The position numbers and the translations under genes were made by a program. A DNA stretch of 64,000 nt from assembly GCF_000835165.1 (NCBI RefSeq), contig NZ_CP007790.1, positions 372,001-436,000 on the forward strand. Direction: 5' to 3'. Below the pieces are notes generated by a model, which worked only from the letters and a program-made list of their open reading frames with translations, made no database searches and was not told where the DNA came from. Positions 48,014 through 56,186 of the stretch are shown in pieces (position 1 is the stretch's first letter; each line of letters starts with the position of its first letter). The stretch is from Corynebacterium marinum DSM 44953. GTDB lineage: Bacteria > Actinomycetota > Actinomycetes > Mycobacteriales > Mycobacteriaceae.

Positions 48014-49357
48014 ATGACTCGACTCTTCGGTACTGACGGCGTTCGCGGGCTCGCGAACAAGGATCTCACTGTATCCATGGCACTTCAGCTGGGTGCGGCG
48101 GCCGCGCACGTGCTTACCCGGGACCGGGCCGCGAGCGACCGACGTCCCACCGCGATCGTCGGCCGGGATCCGCGCGTGTCCGGTGAAATGCTGGCCGCAG
48201 CGCTGTCCGCCGGCATGGCGTCCCGGGGCGTGGACGTGCTGCGGGTCGGTGTCCTCCCCACTCCGGCTGTCGCCTTCCTCACCGACGACTACGGCGCCGA
48301 CATGGGAGTGATGATCTCCGCGTCGCACAACCCGATGCCCGACAACGGCATCAAGTTCTTCTCCGCCGGCGGCCGGAAGCTGCCCGATTCGGTGGAGGAC
48401 GAGATCGAGGCGGCGATGGCGGAACTGCCCGACGACGGCCCGACCGGTACCGGCGTGGGACGTGTCATCGAGGAGGCCCCGGACGCGAAGGACCGCTACC
48501 TCAAGCACCTCGCGGAGGCCACCCCGGTGGATCTGTCCGGCATCAAGGTCGTCGTCGACGCGGCCAACGGCGCGGCCTCTTCTGTCGCCCCCAAGGCGTA
48601 TGCGGCGGCGGGCGCCGAGGTTGTCGCCATCCACAACCGCCCCAACGCCTACAACATCAACGACAATTGCGGCTCCACCCACATGGACCAGCTGCAGAAG
48701 GCCGTTCTCGAGCACGGCGCGGACCTCGGTCTGGCGCACGACGGCGACGCCGACCGCTGCCTCGCGGTCGACGCGGAGGGCAACATCATCGACGGCGACC
48801 AGATCATGGCCGTCCTCGCGGTGGCGATGAAGGAGAAGTCCGAGCTGCGGAAGAACACCCTGGTGGCCACCGTGATGAGCAACCTGGGTCTGCGCCTGGC
48901 CATGGAGGAGCAGGGCATCACCATGCTGGAGACCAAGGTGGGCGACCGCTACGTCCTCGAGGAGCTCAACGCAGGTGACTACCGCCTGGGTGGCGAGCAG
49001 TCCGGCCACATCGTCCTGCCCGTGCACTGCACGACCGGTGACGGCACCATGACCGGCCTCAAGCTCATGGCGCGCATGGCCGAGACCGGGCAGTCCCTCA
49101 AGGACCTGGCCGGCGTGATGACGGTCCTGCCGCAGGTGCTCATCAACGTGCCGGTGGCCAACAAGACCGCAATCCTCGAGTCCGCGGTGGTCCAGGAATC
49201 GATGGCTGAGGCGGAATCCGAGCTGGGCAGTACCGGCCGGGTGCTGCTGCGGCCCTCCGGCACCGAGCAGCTGTTCCGCGTCATGGTGGAGGCCACAGAG
49301 AGCGAGCAGGCCCGCCGTGTCGCCGGCCGTCTCGCCGCGGTGGTCGCGGCGGTTTAA
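48014..49357 (+). CDS. glmM: Phosphoglucosamine mutase
   Basis: Converts glucosamine-6-phosphate to glucosamine-1-phosphate for UDP-GlcNAc and cell-wall synthesis. The 447-residue protein has the phosphoserine motif [10 protein letters not shown] with S104, the metal loop HDGDADR, the sugar loop GEQSGH and the phosphate-binding [10 protein letters not shown]. The ATG at 48014 is preferred over 48005 because of the -10 spacing. It supplies the step after GlmS, encoded 3 kb downstream. Confidence 0.97.
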   Translation: MTRLFGTDGVRGLANKDLTVSMALQLGAAAAHVLTRDRAASDRRPTAIVGRDPRVSGEMLAAALSAGMASRGVDVLRVGVLPTPAVAFLTDDYGADMGVMISASHNPMPDNGIKFFSAGGRKLPDSVEDEIEAAMAELPDDGPTGTGVGRVIEEAPDAKDRYLKHLAEATPVDLSGIKVVVDAANGAASSVAPKAYAAAGAEVVAIHNRPNAYNINDNCGSTHMDQLQKAVLEHGADLGLAHDGDADRCLAVDAEGNIIDGDQIMAVLAVAMKEKSELRKNTLVATVMSNLGLRLAMEEQGITMLETKVGDRYVLEELNAGDYRLGGEQSGHIVLPVHCTTGDGTMTGLKLMARMAETGQSLKDLAGVMTVLPQVLINVPVANKTAILESAVVQESMAEAESELGSTGRVLLRPSGTEQLFRVMVEATESEQARRVAGRLAAVVAAV

Positions 49358-49439
49358 CCCCGCCGGGAACCTTTCGCCCCCTTCAGCAGTCCAATGATGG
49401 TGACACACCAGCCATGGACTTCTGCAAGGGGGACTTTTC

Positions 49440-49709
49440 ATGTCCGAGCTCTTCCTCGACCACGCGGGGGCGCTGCACTCGCTCAACCGCCTGGTCGCCG
49501 ACGGTGAGGAACAACTCGCCCGACACACCAGCACCAGCCCCGCGCTGCCCGCCGCCGCCGCGATCGCGGCCATGCTGCAGCGCCTGCACGCCACCGGCAC
49601 CGAGCGTATCGACGCCGTCCGGGCCACCGCCCGCGCTGCAGCCGCCCAGGTGCGGGTGCTGCGCGACGTCGATGAGCATCTGGCCGACGAGCTGGGCGGG
49701 GCGCGCTGA
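49440..49709 (+). CDS. Small helical protein, possible type VII substrate (Rv3440c position)
   Basis: An 89-residue Ala-rich protein predicted to form two long helices with a Pro-containing break around residue 33-37. It has no signal peptide, cysteine or WXG motif. Size and helical-hairpin character recall EspC/PE-like type VII substrates, but that is inference. A CAAGGGGGAC site precedes it and the stop overlaps the next gene. It lies after glmM, the location of Rv3440c in M. tuberculosis. Confidence 0.72.
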   Translation: MSELFLDHAGALHSLNRLVADGEEQLARHTSTSPALPAAAAIAAMLQRLHATGTERIDAVRATARAAAAQVRVLRDVDEHLADELGGAR

Positions 49710-51022
49710 TGCCCGCCCCACTGGCGGCCGCCGGATACCGCGGGATCGTGCAGATGCTCGCGCACGCCTCCCGCGGCAGCTACCGGGGGCCCGCGGTCCC
49801 CGCGGACGTGCTCGCCCGGGTTCTCAGCTCCACCGAGGGGCTCGACTCTGCGCAACTCGTGGCGCACACCCGGGCCGCCGTCGGCGTGTCCAGCACCTCG
49901 GGGGTGCGCGGCGAACTCATGGACACGGTGTTCACCTTCCTCTCGCAGGCGGCCTTCGGTGAGATCCTGGGCCGGGTGGCCGACAACGTCAGCGACTGGT
50001 TCAACAACCGCGACGACAGCGAAGGCATCGCACAGGGCGCGGAGGACGCCGGGGAGGCCCTGCGCGACATCGAGGACGTGGCGGACTCCGGGATCGAAGA
50101 GATTGTCTTCGCCCTCCGCGCCGTGATCACCCAATTGTGCGCGTTTTTGAATCAGGTCGACCCGGTCGCCCATCCCCGCGAGTTCACCGAGTGCGTCGCC
50201 GCCGGGGCAGAGCTGATCGACTCGGCAGGCAACACCATCCTCGACTGCTGCCGCGACCGCGACACCGCCGTCGCCTCCTGCCTCGACGAGTTCCTCGCCC
50301 GCGGCACCACTGTTTGCGAGCAACCCGCCTCCTGTGCCCGCACCGACGTCGTCTGCGCCGGAGGCGCCCCGGTACCGGCCCCAGCACCGCTCTCGGCCGT
50401 GCCCCCGCCACAGGTCCCCGCGCAGGAGGCACCCACCGTGCCACAGGCTGTGGAACCCGCCCCAGAGGTACCCGACAGTCCCGAGCCTCCCGCACCGTCG
50501 AAGAAACCACTGGAACAGACCACCGTGCCACAGGCTGTGGAACCCGCCCCAGAGGCGCCCGACAGCCCCGAGTCTCCCGCACCGTCGAAGAAACCACTGG
50601 AACCGCCGCCGTCTGAAACCGGGGACGCACCAACCGCCGACTGCTGCGGAATCCTTGGACTCGTCGGCGCGGGTGTCGCCCTCCTCGGCATCGGCTTGGT
50701 GGTCAGTGCGTTGGAGGAATGCGCTCCTGCGCCGGAACCTGCCCCCGCTCCTATGCCGGAACCTGCGCCTGAACCGCCACCCCCACCGAAGCAGAACCTG
50801 GCCGACGTGCCTGAACCGCCACCCCCACCGAAGCAGAACCTGGCCGACGTGCCTGAACCGCCACCCCCACCGAAGCAGAACCTGGCCGACGTGCCTGAAC
50901 CGCCACCCCCACCGAAGCAGAACCTGGCGCCGGTGCAGACACCGGCACCGGTACCGGCTCCTGTACCCGAGCCTCAGCCGGTTTCAGCGCAGGGCGGCGC
51001 CCGGAAGGCAGGTGAGTGGTGA
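49709..51022 (+). CDS. Ala/Pro-rich membrane protein with tandem repeats (Rv3439c position)
   Basis: A 437-residue protein. Residues 1-200 are a helical, Cys-containing domain. A Pro/Glu-rich region with two copies of a 29-residue unit (TVPQAVEPAPE...) follows. Then come a Cys-Cys-preceded membrane helix (ILGLVGAGVALLGIGLVVSA), four copies of PEPPPPPKQNLADV (the last incomplete) and a Pro/Val tail. Low-complexity arms flanking one membrane helix suggest a wall-spanning or scaffold protein. The start overlaps the previous gene by one base. Function is unknown. Confidence 0.75.
   Translation: MPAPLAAAGYRGIVQMLAHASRGSYRGPAVPADVLARVLSSTEGLDSAQLVAHTRAAVGVSSTSGVRGELMDTVFTFLSQAAFGEILGRVADNVSDWFNNRDDSEGIAQGAEDAGEALRDIEDVADSGIEEIVFALRAVITQLCAFLNQVDPVAHPREFTECVAAGAELIDSAGNTILDCCRDRDTAVASCLDEFLARGTTVCEQPASCARTDVVCAGGAPVPAPAPLSAVPPPQVPAQEAPTVPQAVEPAPEVPDSPEPPAPSKKPLEQTTVPQAVEPAPEAPDSPESPAPSKKPLEPPPSETGDAPTADCCGILGLVGAGVALLGIGLVVSALEECAPAPEPAPAPMPEPAPEPPPPPKQNLADVPEPPPPPKQNLADVPEPPPPPKQNLADVPEPPPPPKQNLAPVQTPAPVPAPVPEPQPVSAQGGARKAGEW
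50435..50605 (+). repeat. Two tandem 87-bp coding repeats
   Basis: Copies start at 50435 and 50522 with an 87-base period (29 codons) and differ at only a few positions, giving EVPDSPEPPAPSKKP against EAPDSPESPAPSKKP. High nucleotide identity implies a recent duplication. Confidence 0.85.
50768..50928 (+). repeat. Tandem 42-bp coding repeats
   Basis: The unit encodes PEPPPPPKQNLADV (14 residues). Full copies lie at 50768-50809, 50810-50851 and 50852-50893, and a fourth copy runs to 50928 before diverging. Copies appear base-for-base identical, so the array should vary in copy number between strains without breaking the frame. Confidence 0.92.
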
Positions 51023-51258
51023 TGGAGTTCGAGGAGTTCTCGCGGCAGTTCCGTCAGAGGACCACGCAGCGCATGGTCGAGTTCGAAAAGGCACTAGCCC
51101 AGGCGCAGCAGCGCGTGGAGAAGGCCGTCACGCCGCCCACAGCGCCTTTGGCGCAGCGGGAGACCCGGGCATCCCCGGCCACGCCGGACGGCGTACAGCA
51201 ACGCCCCCGGCCGGGAACGGCCAGGGGCAGGGTGCAGGGGCTGCTGCGGAAGGGTTAG
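51022..51258 (+). CDS. Small charged hypothetical protein of the glmM-glmS interval
   Basis: A 78-residue protein whose ATG shares a base with the preceding stop (TGATG); GTGs at 51016 and 51019 are alternatives. The first 40 residues form a likely amphipathic or coiled-coil helix (FEEFSRQFRQRTTQRMVEFE), and the rest is Pro/Arg-rich and probably disordered. No known family. Tight coupling to the repeat protein suggests a joint role. Confidence 0.65.
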   Translation: MEFEEFSRQFRQRTTQRMVEFEKALAQAQQRVEKAVTPPTAPLAQRETRASPATPDGVQQRPRPGTARGRVQGLLRKG

Positions 51259-52100
51259 AACTTGGTGCTGGTGGTGAGCTTGATGCCGGCCTTGTCGGCC
51301 AGCTCGGCGCCGGCGAAGGACTCGACGTCCTTGGCGGTCGCGAGTGCCTCGGAGAAGTCGGAGTACTTGCGCTCGCCGCCCAGTCTGTGCAGGAGGAATC
51401 CGGTGAGCAGGCCGCGGGCGGTCTCCTGCCCGGAGATCTGGGGGATGCCGAGCCCGATGGCCATCTTGAGGAGGTTGTCCTCGGTGAAACCGGCCTGGTT
51501 TCCGCCCTTGATCTCGCGGTAGGCGACCTCCCCGCCCCAGTTGAAGGCGACCTTGGCGGGGTCGCCGGCGCCGAATATGTCGGCGCGTCCCGGGGCGATC
51601 ACCAGGCCCGGCGCCTTCACCGAGCGGGCGGCTATGGAGGCCGGCGGGGCGGTGTCGGCCGGGTAGAGGGCTCCGACGGCCCTGATGCGGGGGTTGTTCG
51701 CCGCGGCGAGGATCGCGGCCCCGGCGCCCATGCCGTGGCCGACGACGCCGAGCTTGCCCGGAGCGACGGTCACCTTGCCGTTGCCCAGCTTCACGCCTGC
51801 CGCGATCTGCAGGGCGGTCTCCAGGTCCGCGGAGAAACCGCGGTGGTCGGGGAGGAAGCCCTTCTCGGTGTCCGGGGCGGTGACGACGATGCCCCAGCTC
51901 GCCAGGTGGCGCAGGGTGGCGTGGTACGTCTTCACCGGCTTCAGCCAGTCATGTCCGAAGGCGACGGCGGGCACACTGTTGCCCTCTGCGGGTGCGTAAA
52001 CTTTGCCCTCGATTCCGGCGTAGCTGAGATCGCCGACGAGGACGCGGTGCGGGCCGCGCTTGGATAGTTGGGCCAGGTGCTTCTTCAGATTCGCAGACAC
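51255..52100 (-). CDS. Alpha/beta-hydrolase-fold protein lacking the serine nucleophile (Rv3438 position)
   Basis: A 281-residue protein starting at GTG 52100, leaderless by -10 spacing. It shows the dienelactone-hydrolase/chlorophyllase-like layout with HDWLKPVKTYHATLRHLASW and LGVVGHGMGAGAAILAAA. The nucleophile elbow, normally GxSxG, reads GHGMG, with glycine at the nucleophile position. It may be inactive or use another residue. Size and position fit Rv3438 of M. tuberculosis. It converges with the small charged gene, overlapping by four bases. Confidence 0.82.
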   Translation of the reverse strand: MSANLKKHLAQLSKRGPHRVLVGDLSYAGIEGKVYAPAEGNSVPAVAFGHDWLKPVKTYHATLRHLASWGIVVTAPDTEKGFLPDHRGFSADLETALQIAAGVKLGNGKVTVAPGKLGVVGHGMGAGAAILAAANNPRIRAVGALYPADTAPPASIAARSVKAPGLVIAPGRADIFGAGDPAKVAFNWGGEVAYREIKGGNQAGFTEDNLLKMAIGLGIPQISGQETARGLLTGFLLHRLGGERKYSDFSEALATAKDVESFAGAELADKAGIKLTTSTKF

Positions 52101-52107
52101 GAAACCC

Positions 52108-52113
52108 AGGATA
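52108..52113 (-). promoter_or_regulatory. -10 element of the hydrolase-like gene
   Basis: On the minus strand TATCCT ends seven bases before GTG 52100, the same spacing seen at several other genes here. No Shine-Dalgarno sequence lies between them. Confidence 0.5.
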
Positions 52114-52242
52114 GTGGAAGAGCCCGGCCGTGAGGTCGCGAACGTCACACTGCCGGAAAACGGCGAGCGTGCCGGGCAGGGACGGGGGAGGGGCGGGCGT
52201 CGATAAGCGGGGTATACCTGTCGCGGGACCGGCCGATTCGTC

Positions 52243-52248
52243 TACGAT
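52243..52248 (+). promoter_or_regulatory. -10 element of glmS, leaderless geometry
   Basis: TACGAT ends seven bases before the ATG at 52256, with only TTCCCCC between. The -35 region is weak. Confidence 0.5.
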
Positions 52249-52255
52249 TTCCCCC

Positions 52256-54118
52256 ATGTGTGGAATCGTGGGATATGTCGGTAAACAGCAGGGGTTGAGC
52301 ATCGCCCTGGAGGCGCTGCGACGCATGGAGTACCGCGGGTACGACTCGTCGGGCATCGCGGTCGCGGACGGCTCGGGGATCTCCCTGGTGAAGCGGGCGG
52401 GCAAGCTCGCCAATCTGGAGGAGAGGATCGCCGAGGTCGGCGAGGACGGCCTGCAGGGCACCACCGCCATCGGGCACACCCGGTGGGCCACCCACGGCCG
52501 GCCCACCGACGAGAACGCCCACCCGCACCTGTCCTACGACGGGCGCGCGGCCATCGTCCACAACGGCATCATCGAGAACTTCGCCCAGCTGCGCGCGGAG
52601 CTGGAGGCGGCGGGCATCGAGCTGGCCTCCGAGACCGACTCCGAGGTGGCGGCTCATCTGCTGGCCCGTGCCTACAACGAGGGGGAGACCGCCGGTGATT
52701 TCCGCGCGTCCGCCCTCGCCGTGCTGGGCCGCCTCGAGGGTGCCTTCACCCTCCTGTTCACCCACGCCGACCACCCGGGCCAGATCATCGCGGCGCGCCG
52801 CTCGACGCCCCTGATCGTCGGCGTCGGCGAGGGCGAGATGTTCCTCGGCTCCGACGTCGCGGCGTTCATCGAGTTCACGAAGGAAGCCGTCGAGCTCAAC
52901 CAGGACAACGTCGTGGTCATCACCGCCGACGGCTACGAGGTCCTCAACTTCGACGGATCCGCCGCGGAGGGCCGCCCCTTCACCATCGACTGGGACCTGG
53001 CCGCCGCGGAGAAGGCCGGCTACGACTCCTTCATGATGAAAGAGATCCACGAGCAGCCTGCCGCCGTCCGCGACACCCTCGCCGGCCACTTCCACGACGG
53101 GCGCGTGATCCTCGACGAGTCCAACATCTCCGAGACGGACCTGAAGAGCATCAACCAGGTTTTCGTCGTCGCCTGCGGTTCCGCCTACCACTCCGGCCTG
53201 CTGGCCAAGTACGCCATCGAACACTGGGTGCGCATCCCGGTCCAGATCGAGGTGGCCTCCGAGTTCCGTTACCGGGACCCGGTGCTCGACGAGCGCACGC
53301 TGGTGCTCGCGATCTCCCAGTCCGGCGAGACCGCTGACACGCTGGAGGCCGTGCGCCACGCCAAGACCCAGGGCGCGAAGGTGATGTCCGTGTGCAACAC
53401 CAACGGCTCGCAGATTCCGCGGGAATCCGACGCGGTGCTCTACACCCACGCCGGCCCCGAGATCGGTGTGGCGTCCACCAAGGCATTCCTCGCGCAGGTG
53501 GCCGCGAACTACATCGTCGGTCTTGCCCTGGCGCAGGCCAAAGGCACCAAGTACCCGGACGAGATCCGGGAGATCTGGGACGCGCTGGAGGAGATCCCCG
53601 CCAAGATCGAGCAGCTCCTGGCAGTGAAGGGACAGGTCAAAGATATCGCGGATGATCTCGGCGCGGTGCGTACCATGCTCTTCCTGGGCCGCGGCGTCGG
53701 CTTCCCCGTCGCTCTTGAGGGTGCGCTGAAGCTCAAGGAGCTGGCCTACATCCACGCGGAGGGTTTCCCCGCCGGCGAACTCAAGCACGGCCCCATCGCG
53801 CTGATCGAGGACGACCTGCCGGTGGTCGTCGTGGTGCCCTCGCCGCGCGGCGTGAAGCTGCTGCACTCCAAGATCGTGTCCAACATCCAGGAGATCCGGG
53901 CCCGCGGCGCGAAGACCATCGTCATCGCGGAGGAGGGCGACGAGTCGGTGGAGCCCTACGCCAACTGGCTCATCCGCATCCCGGCGACCTCCTCCATCAT
54001 GCAGCCGCTGCTGGCCACCGTGCCGCTGCAGTTTCTGGCCGCGGACATCGCCCGGGCGTGCGGCAACGACGACATCGACAAGCCGCGCAACCTGGCCAAG
54101 TCGGTGACGGTGGAGTAG
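52256..54118 (+). CDS. glmS: Glutamine-fructose-6-phosphate aminotransferase
   Basis: First enzyme of UDP-GlcNAc synthesis. The ATG at 52256 places Cys at residue 2 (MCGIVGY), required because that Cys is the amidotransferase nucleophile; upstream in-frame starts would destroy it. The 620 residues comprise a class II amidotransferase domain (RRMEYRGYDSSGI, HNGIIENF) and two SIS domains (SQSGETADTLEA, FPAGELKHGPIALI), ending LAKSVTVE. No glmS-ribozyme-like leader is possible with this promoter. Confidence 0.98.
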   Translation: MCGIVGYVGKQQGLSIALEALRRMEYRGYDSSGIAVADGSGISLVKRAGKLANLEERIAEVGEDGLQGTTAIGHTRWATHGRPTDENAHPHLSYDGRAAIVHNGIIENFAQLRAELEAAGIELASETDSEVAAHLLARAYNEGETAGDFRASALAVLGRLEGAFTLLFTHADHPGQIIAARRSTPLIVGVGEGEMFLGSDVAAFIEFTKEAVELNQDNVVVITADGYEVLNFDGSAAEGRPFTIDWDLAAAEKAGYDSFMMKEIHEQPAAVRDTLAGHFHDGRVILDESNISETDLKSINQVFVVACGSAYHSGLLAKYAIEHWVRIPVQIEVASEFRYRDPVLDERTLVLAISQSGETADTLEAVRHAKTQGAKVMSVCNTNGSQIPRESDAVLYTHAGPEIGVASTKAFLAQVAANYIVGLALAQAKGTKYPDEIREIWDALEEIPAKIEQLLAVKGQVKDIADDLGAVRTMLFLGRGVGFPVALEGALKLKELAYIHAEGFPAGELKHGPIALIEDDLPVVVVVPSPRGVKLLHSKIVSNIQEIRARGAKTIVIAEEGDESVEPYANWLIRIPATSSIMQPLLATVPLQFLAADIARACGNDDIDKPRNLAKSVTVE

Positions 54119-54120
54119 CC

Positions 54121-54744
54121 GTGCCGGAGCAGAGGAGGACCACCTACGCCGACCTCGCCTTCGGGCCGCGGGTGCGGGCGCGGCAGCGGGAGGTCGGAGC
54201 CGACAACCGGATCGACCCGCCGGGGGACGCGCCTTTTCTTCTCGACGGCCGCGACCGCCGGCTTATCCGGGAGGCGGACTTCTTCCTGCTGTCCACCGTC
54301 ACGGAGGCCGGCTGGCCCTACACCCAGCACAAGGGCGGGCCGCGCGGCTTCGTGCAGGTGCCTGACGGCCGCACGCTCGTCTTCCCGGATTTTCCGGGAA
54401 ACAGGCAGTTCGTCACCCTGGGCAACCTCGACGCCGGCAGCCGAGTGTGCCTGTTCTTCGTGGACTTTCCCACCCGGCGCCGGCTCAAGGTCTTCGGCCG
54501 CGCCCGCACGGTGGAGGCCGCCGACGACCCGCAGCTGATCGCGCGCCTGGGGGAGGTACCTGGCATGCCGCGCCGGATCGACCGGGCCGTGATCGTGCAG
54601 GTCACCGACGTCGACGCCAACTGCTCCCGCAACATCACCCCGCGCTGGGACGGCGCGGCGGTCGACGAGCGGATCGACCTCTACCGCCGCGACATCGCGG
54701 AGCTGAAAGCCGAGGTGGCCCGGTTGCGCAGTCAGCTGGGTTAA
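54121..54744 (+). CDS. Pyridoxamine 5'-phosphate oxidase-like flavin-binding protein
   Basis: A 207-residue protein starting at GTG 54121, two bases after the glmS stop. It has the split-barrel fold pattern DFFLLSTVTEAGWPYTQHKG, FPDFPGNRQFVTLGNL and LFFVDFPTRRRLKVFGRART, as in FMN-binding general stress proteins of the PNPOx superfamily. The C-terminus is a short helix with heptad-like Leu/Ala. The substrate is unknown. It ends four bases beyond the convergent pseudogene's stop. Confidence 0.85.
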   Translation: MPEQRRTTYADLAFGPRVRARQREVGADNRIDPPGDAPFLLDGRDRRLIREADFFLLSTVTEAGWPYTQHKGGPRGFVQVPDGRTLVFPDFPGNRQFVTLGNLDAGSRVCLFFVDFPTRRRLKVFGRARTVEAADDPQLIARLGEVPGMPRRIDRAVIVQVTDVDANCSRNITPRWDGAAVDERIDLYRRDIAELKAEVARLRSQLG

Positions 54745-55634
54745 GCCGTCGCCGCCTCGGTCGCGGCCAGCCTGTGCAGGCGGGGGATCTGCATGCGCAT
54801 GTTCAGGGCGGCGGCGGTGCCGGACTCGGGCCAGTGCAGCACCGCCGAGCGCTCATCCAGGGAACCCTTGATCACCGCCGGGTTGGTGCCCTGCGGGATG
54901 GGGCCGGACATCTTGAGGTTGAGGCCCCACTGGTCGGTCCAGAAGTAGGACTGGAAGTCGAGAGGTTCGGCGTCATCGCCCTGGATCAGCGACGCGGCGG
55001 CGACCTTGGCCTGCTCGATGGCGGCGGTCCAGATCGGGGTGCGGCGCGGACCCTGACCGTGGTCGATCCACACGACGTCGCCCGCGGCGACGATGGAGTC
55101 GGTGACCCGGCATCGCCCGTCGGCGATGAGGCGGCCGTCGACAAGCAGCCCGGAACCCTCGATCCAGGCGGTGTTGGGCAGGTCGCCGGCGGCGGTGATT
55201 ACGATGCCGGAGTTGAGCTCGGTGCCGTCGGCGAGCGCGACAACCATGCCCCCGTCGTCCTCGCGGACAGAGGCGACCAGGGAGTCGATGACGTTCAGCC
55301 CGTGTTCGAGGGCGGCCTGGGTGAGTATCCCGCCGAGCAGGGGGCCGAGGTGCAGTTCCATCGGGGTGCCCGGGTGGACGAGGGTGACGTCGCAGCCCAG
55401 GCCCACCGCGCCGGAGGCGACCTCCATGCCCAGCGGGCCGCCGCCGATGACGGTGACCTTGGGGCGGCCGGTGAGGCTGGCCTTGAGGCGGGCGGCGTCG
55501 TCGAGCGAACGGATGGTGTACTCGTGGGTGGAGTCGGTGAAGCGGCGTGCGAAGGAACCGGTGGCGATGATGAGGCCGTCGTAGGTCAGCTCGCCGCCGT
55601 CATCGAGCGTGACCACGCGGCCGACCGGGTCGAG
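54741..55634 (-). pseudogene. NAD(P)H-ferredoxin/rubredoxin reductase, 5' end deleted
   Basis: The readable part (about 298 codons) begins in the middle of a reductase: LDPVGRVVTLDDGGELTYDG, then the central LIIATGS, the NAD-binding VTVIGGGPLGMEVASG, TAAGDLPN and the C-terminal FWTDQWGLNLKMSG. The first 90-100 residues, with the FAD-binding GxGxxG, are missing. The frame runs directly into antisense P450 sequence. A GTG at 55616 could start a fragment, but without the FAD site it should be inactive. Confidence 0.82.
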
Positions 55635-56094
55635 GCCGGGATGGACACCACCATCACCACCATCGGCAACGCGCTGGTCCTGCTCGGCCAGAACCAGGAG
55701 CAGTTCCAGCAGCTGCGCGAGGATCTCTCGCTGGTCCCCTCCGCCCTGGCCGAAGTCATCCGCCTGCGCACCCCCGCCCCGGTCTTCGGTCGCCGCGCCA
55801 ATCCCCGCCGGCTCCCAGGTTGCCCTGCTCTACGGTTCCGCCAACATGGACCCGCGCAAGTTCTACAACCCCGAGGTCTTCGACATCACCCGCAACGCCG
55901 TCGACCACATCGGCTTCGGCTACGGCATCCACGCCTGCGCCGGCCAGGACCTGGCCAAGCTGGAGATCCACGGACTGCTCACCGCCTGGGCCACGCAGGT
56001 CGAGAGCTACCGGATCGGTGCGGTCGTGCCGCGCCTGAACAACTTCACCCGCCCCTACGAGTCCATCGAGATCGCCGACATTAAGCGGGTGTAG
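55629..56094 (+). pseudogene. Cytochrome P450, 3' fragment with frameshift
   Basis: It begins at the I-helix (VEAGMDTTITTIGNALVLLG) and continues through the K-helix region EVIRLRTPAPVFGR. The frame is then broken near 55797-55801 with loss of about a dozen codons. It resumes as IPAGSQVALLYGSANMDPRK and the heme loop FGYGIHACAGQDLAKLE, ending at 56094. The N-terminal half is absent at the junction with the reductase fragment. The heme-ligand Cys survives but the gene cannot make a P450. Confidence 0.88.
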
Positions 56095-56098
56095 CCGC

Positions 56099-56148
56099 CG
56101 CTTGTCGACGCCGCCCCGTCCCGCCCCCGCGCGGGACGGGGCGGCGTC
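56099..56148 (+). terminator. Operon-end element and strong hairpin before alr
   Basis: CGCTTGTCGACGCC (56099-56112) leads into a perfect 18-bp stem, with left arm 56107-56124 and right arm 56131-56148, closed by a six-base loop. There is no T-tract. It survives intact behind the decayed P450 gene. Confidence 0.75.
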
Positions 56149-56173
56149 GTCGTGACTGGCGCGCGCCGGGTGG

Positions 56174-56179
56174 CACAAT
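56174..56179 (+). promoter_or_regulatory. -10 element of alr, leaderless geometry
   Basis: CACAAT ends seven bases before ATG 56187. GTGACT at 56152-56157 is a fair -35 with a 16-base spacer. This supports the second ATG rather than the one at 56178. Confidence 0.55.
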
Positions 56180-56186
56180 GTCACCC

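Noticed and set aside
50768..50928. Possible CRISPR-like array
   Set aside because: The units are contiguous 42-base coding repeats without spacers and keep the reading frame of a Pro-rich protein.
54447..56084. A 545-codon plus-strand open frame covering the P450 region
   Set aside because: Only its last 60 or so codons before the frameshift are P450; the rest is antisense to the reductase fragment. It is not a fusion protein.
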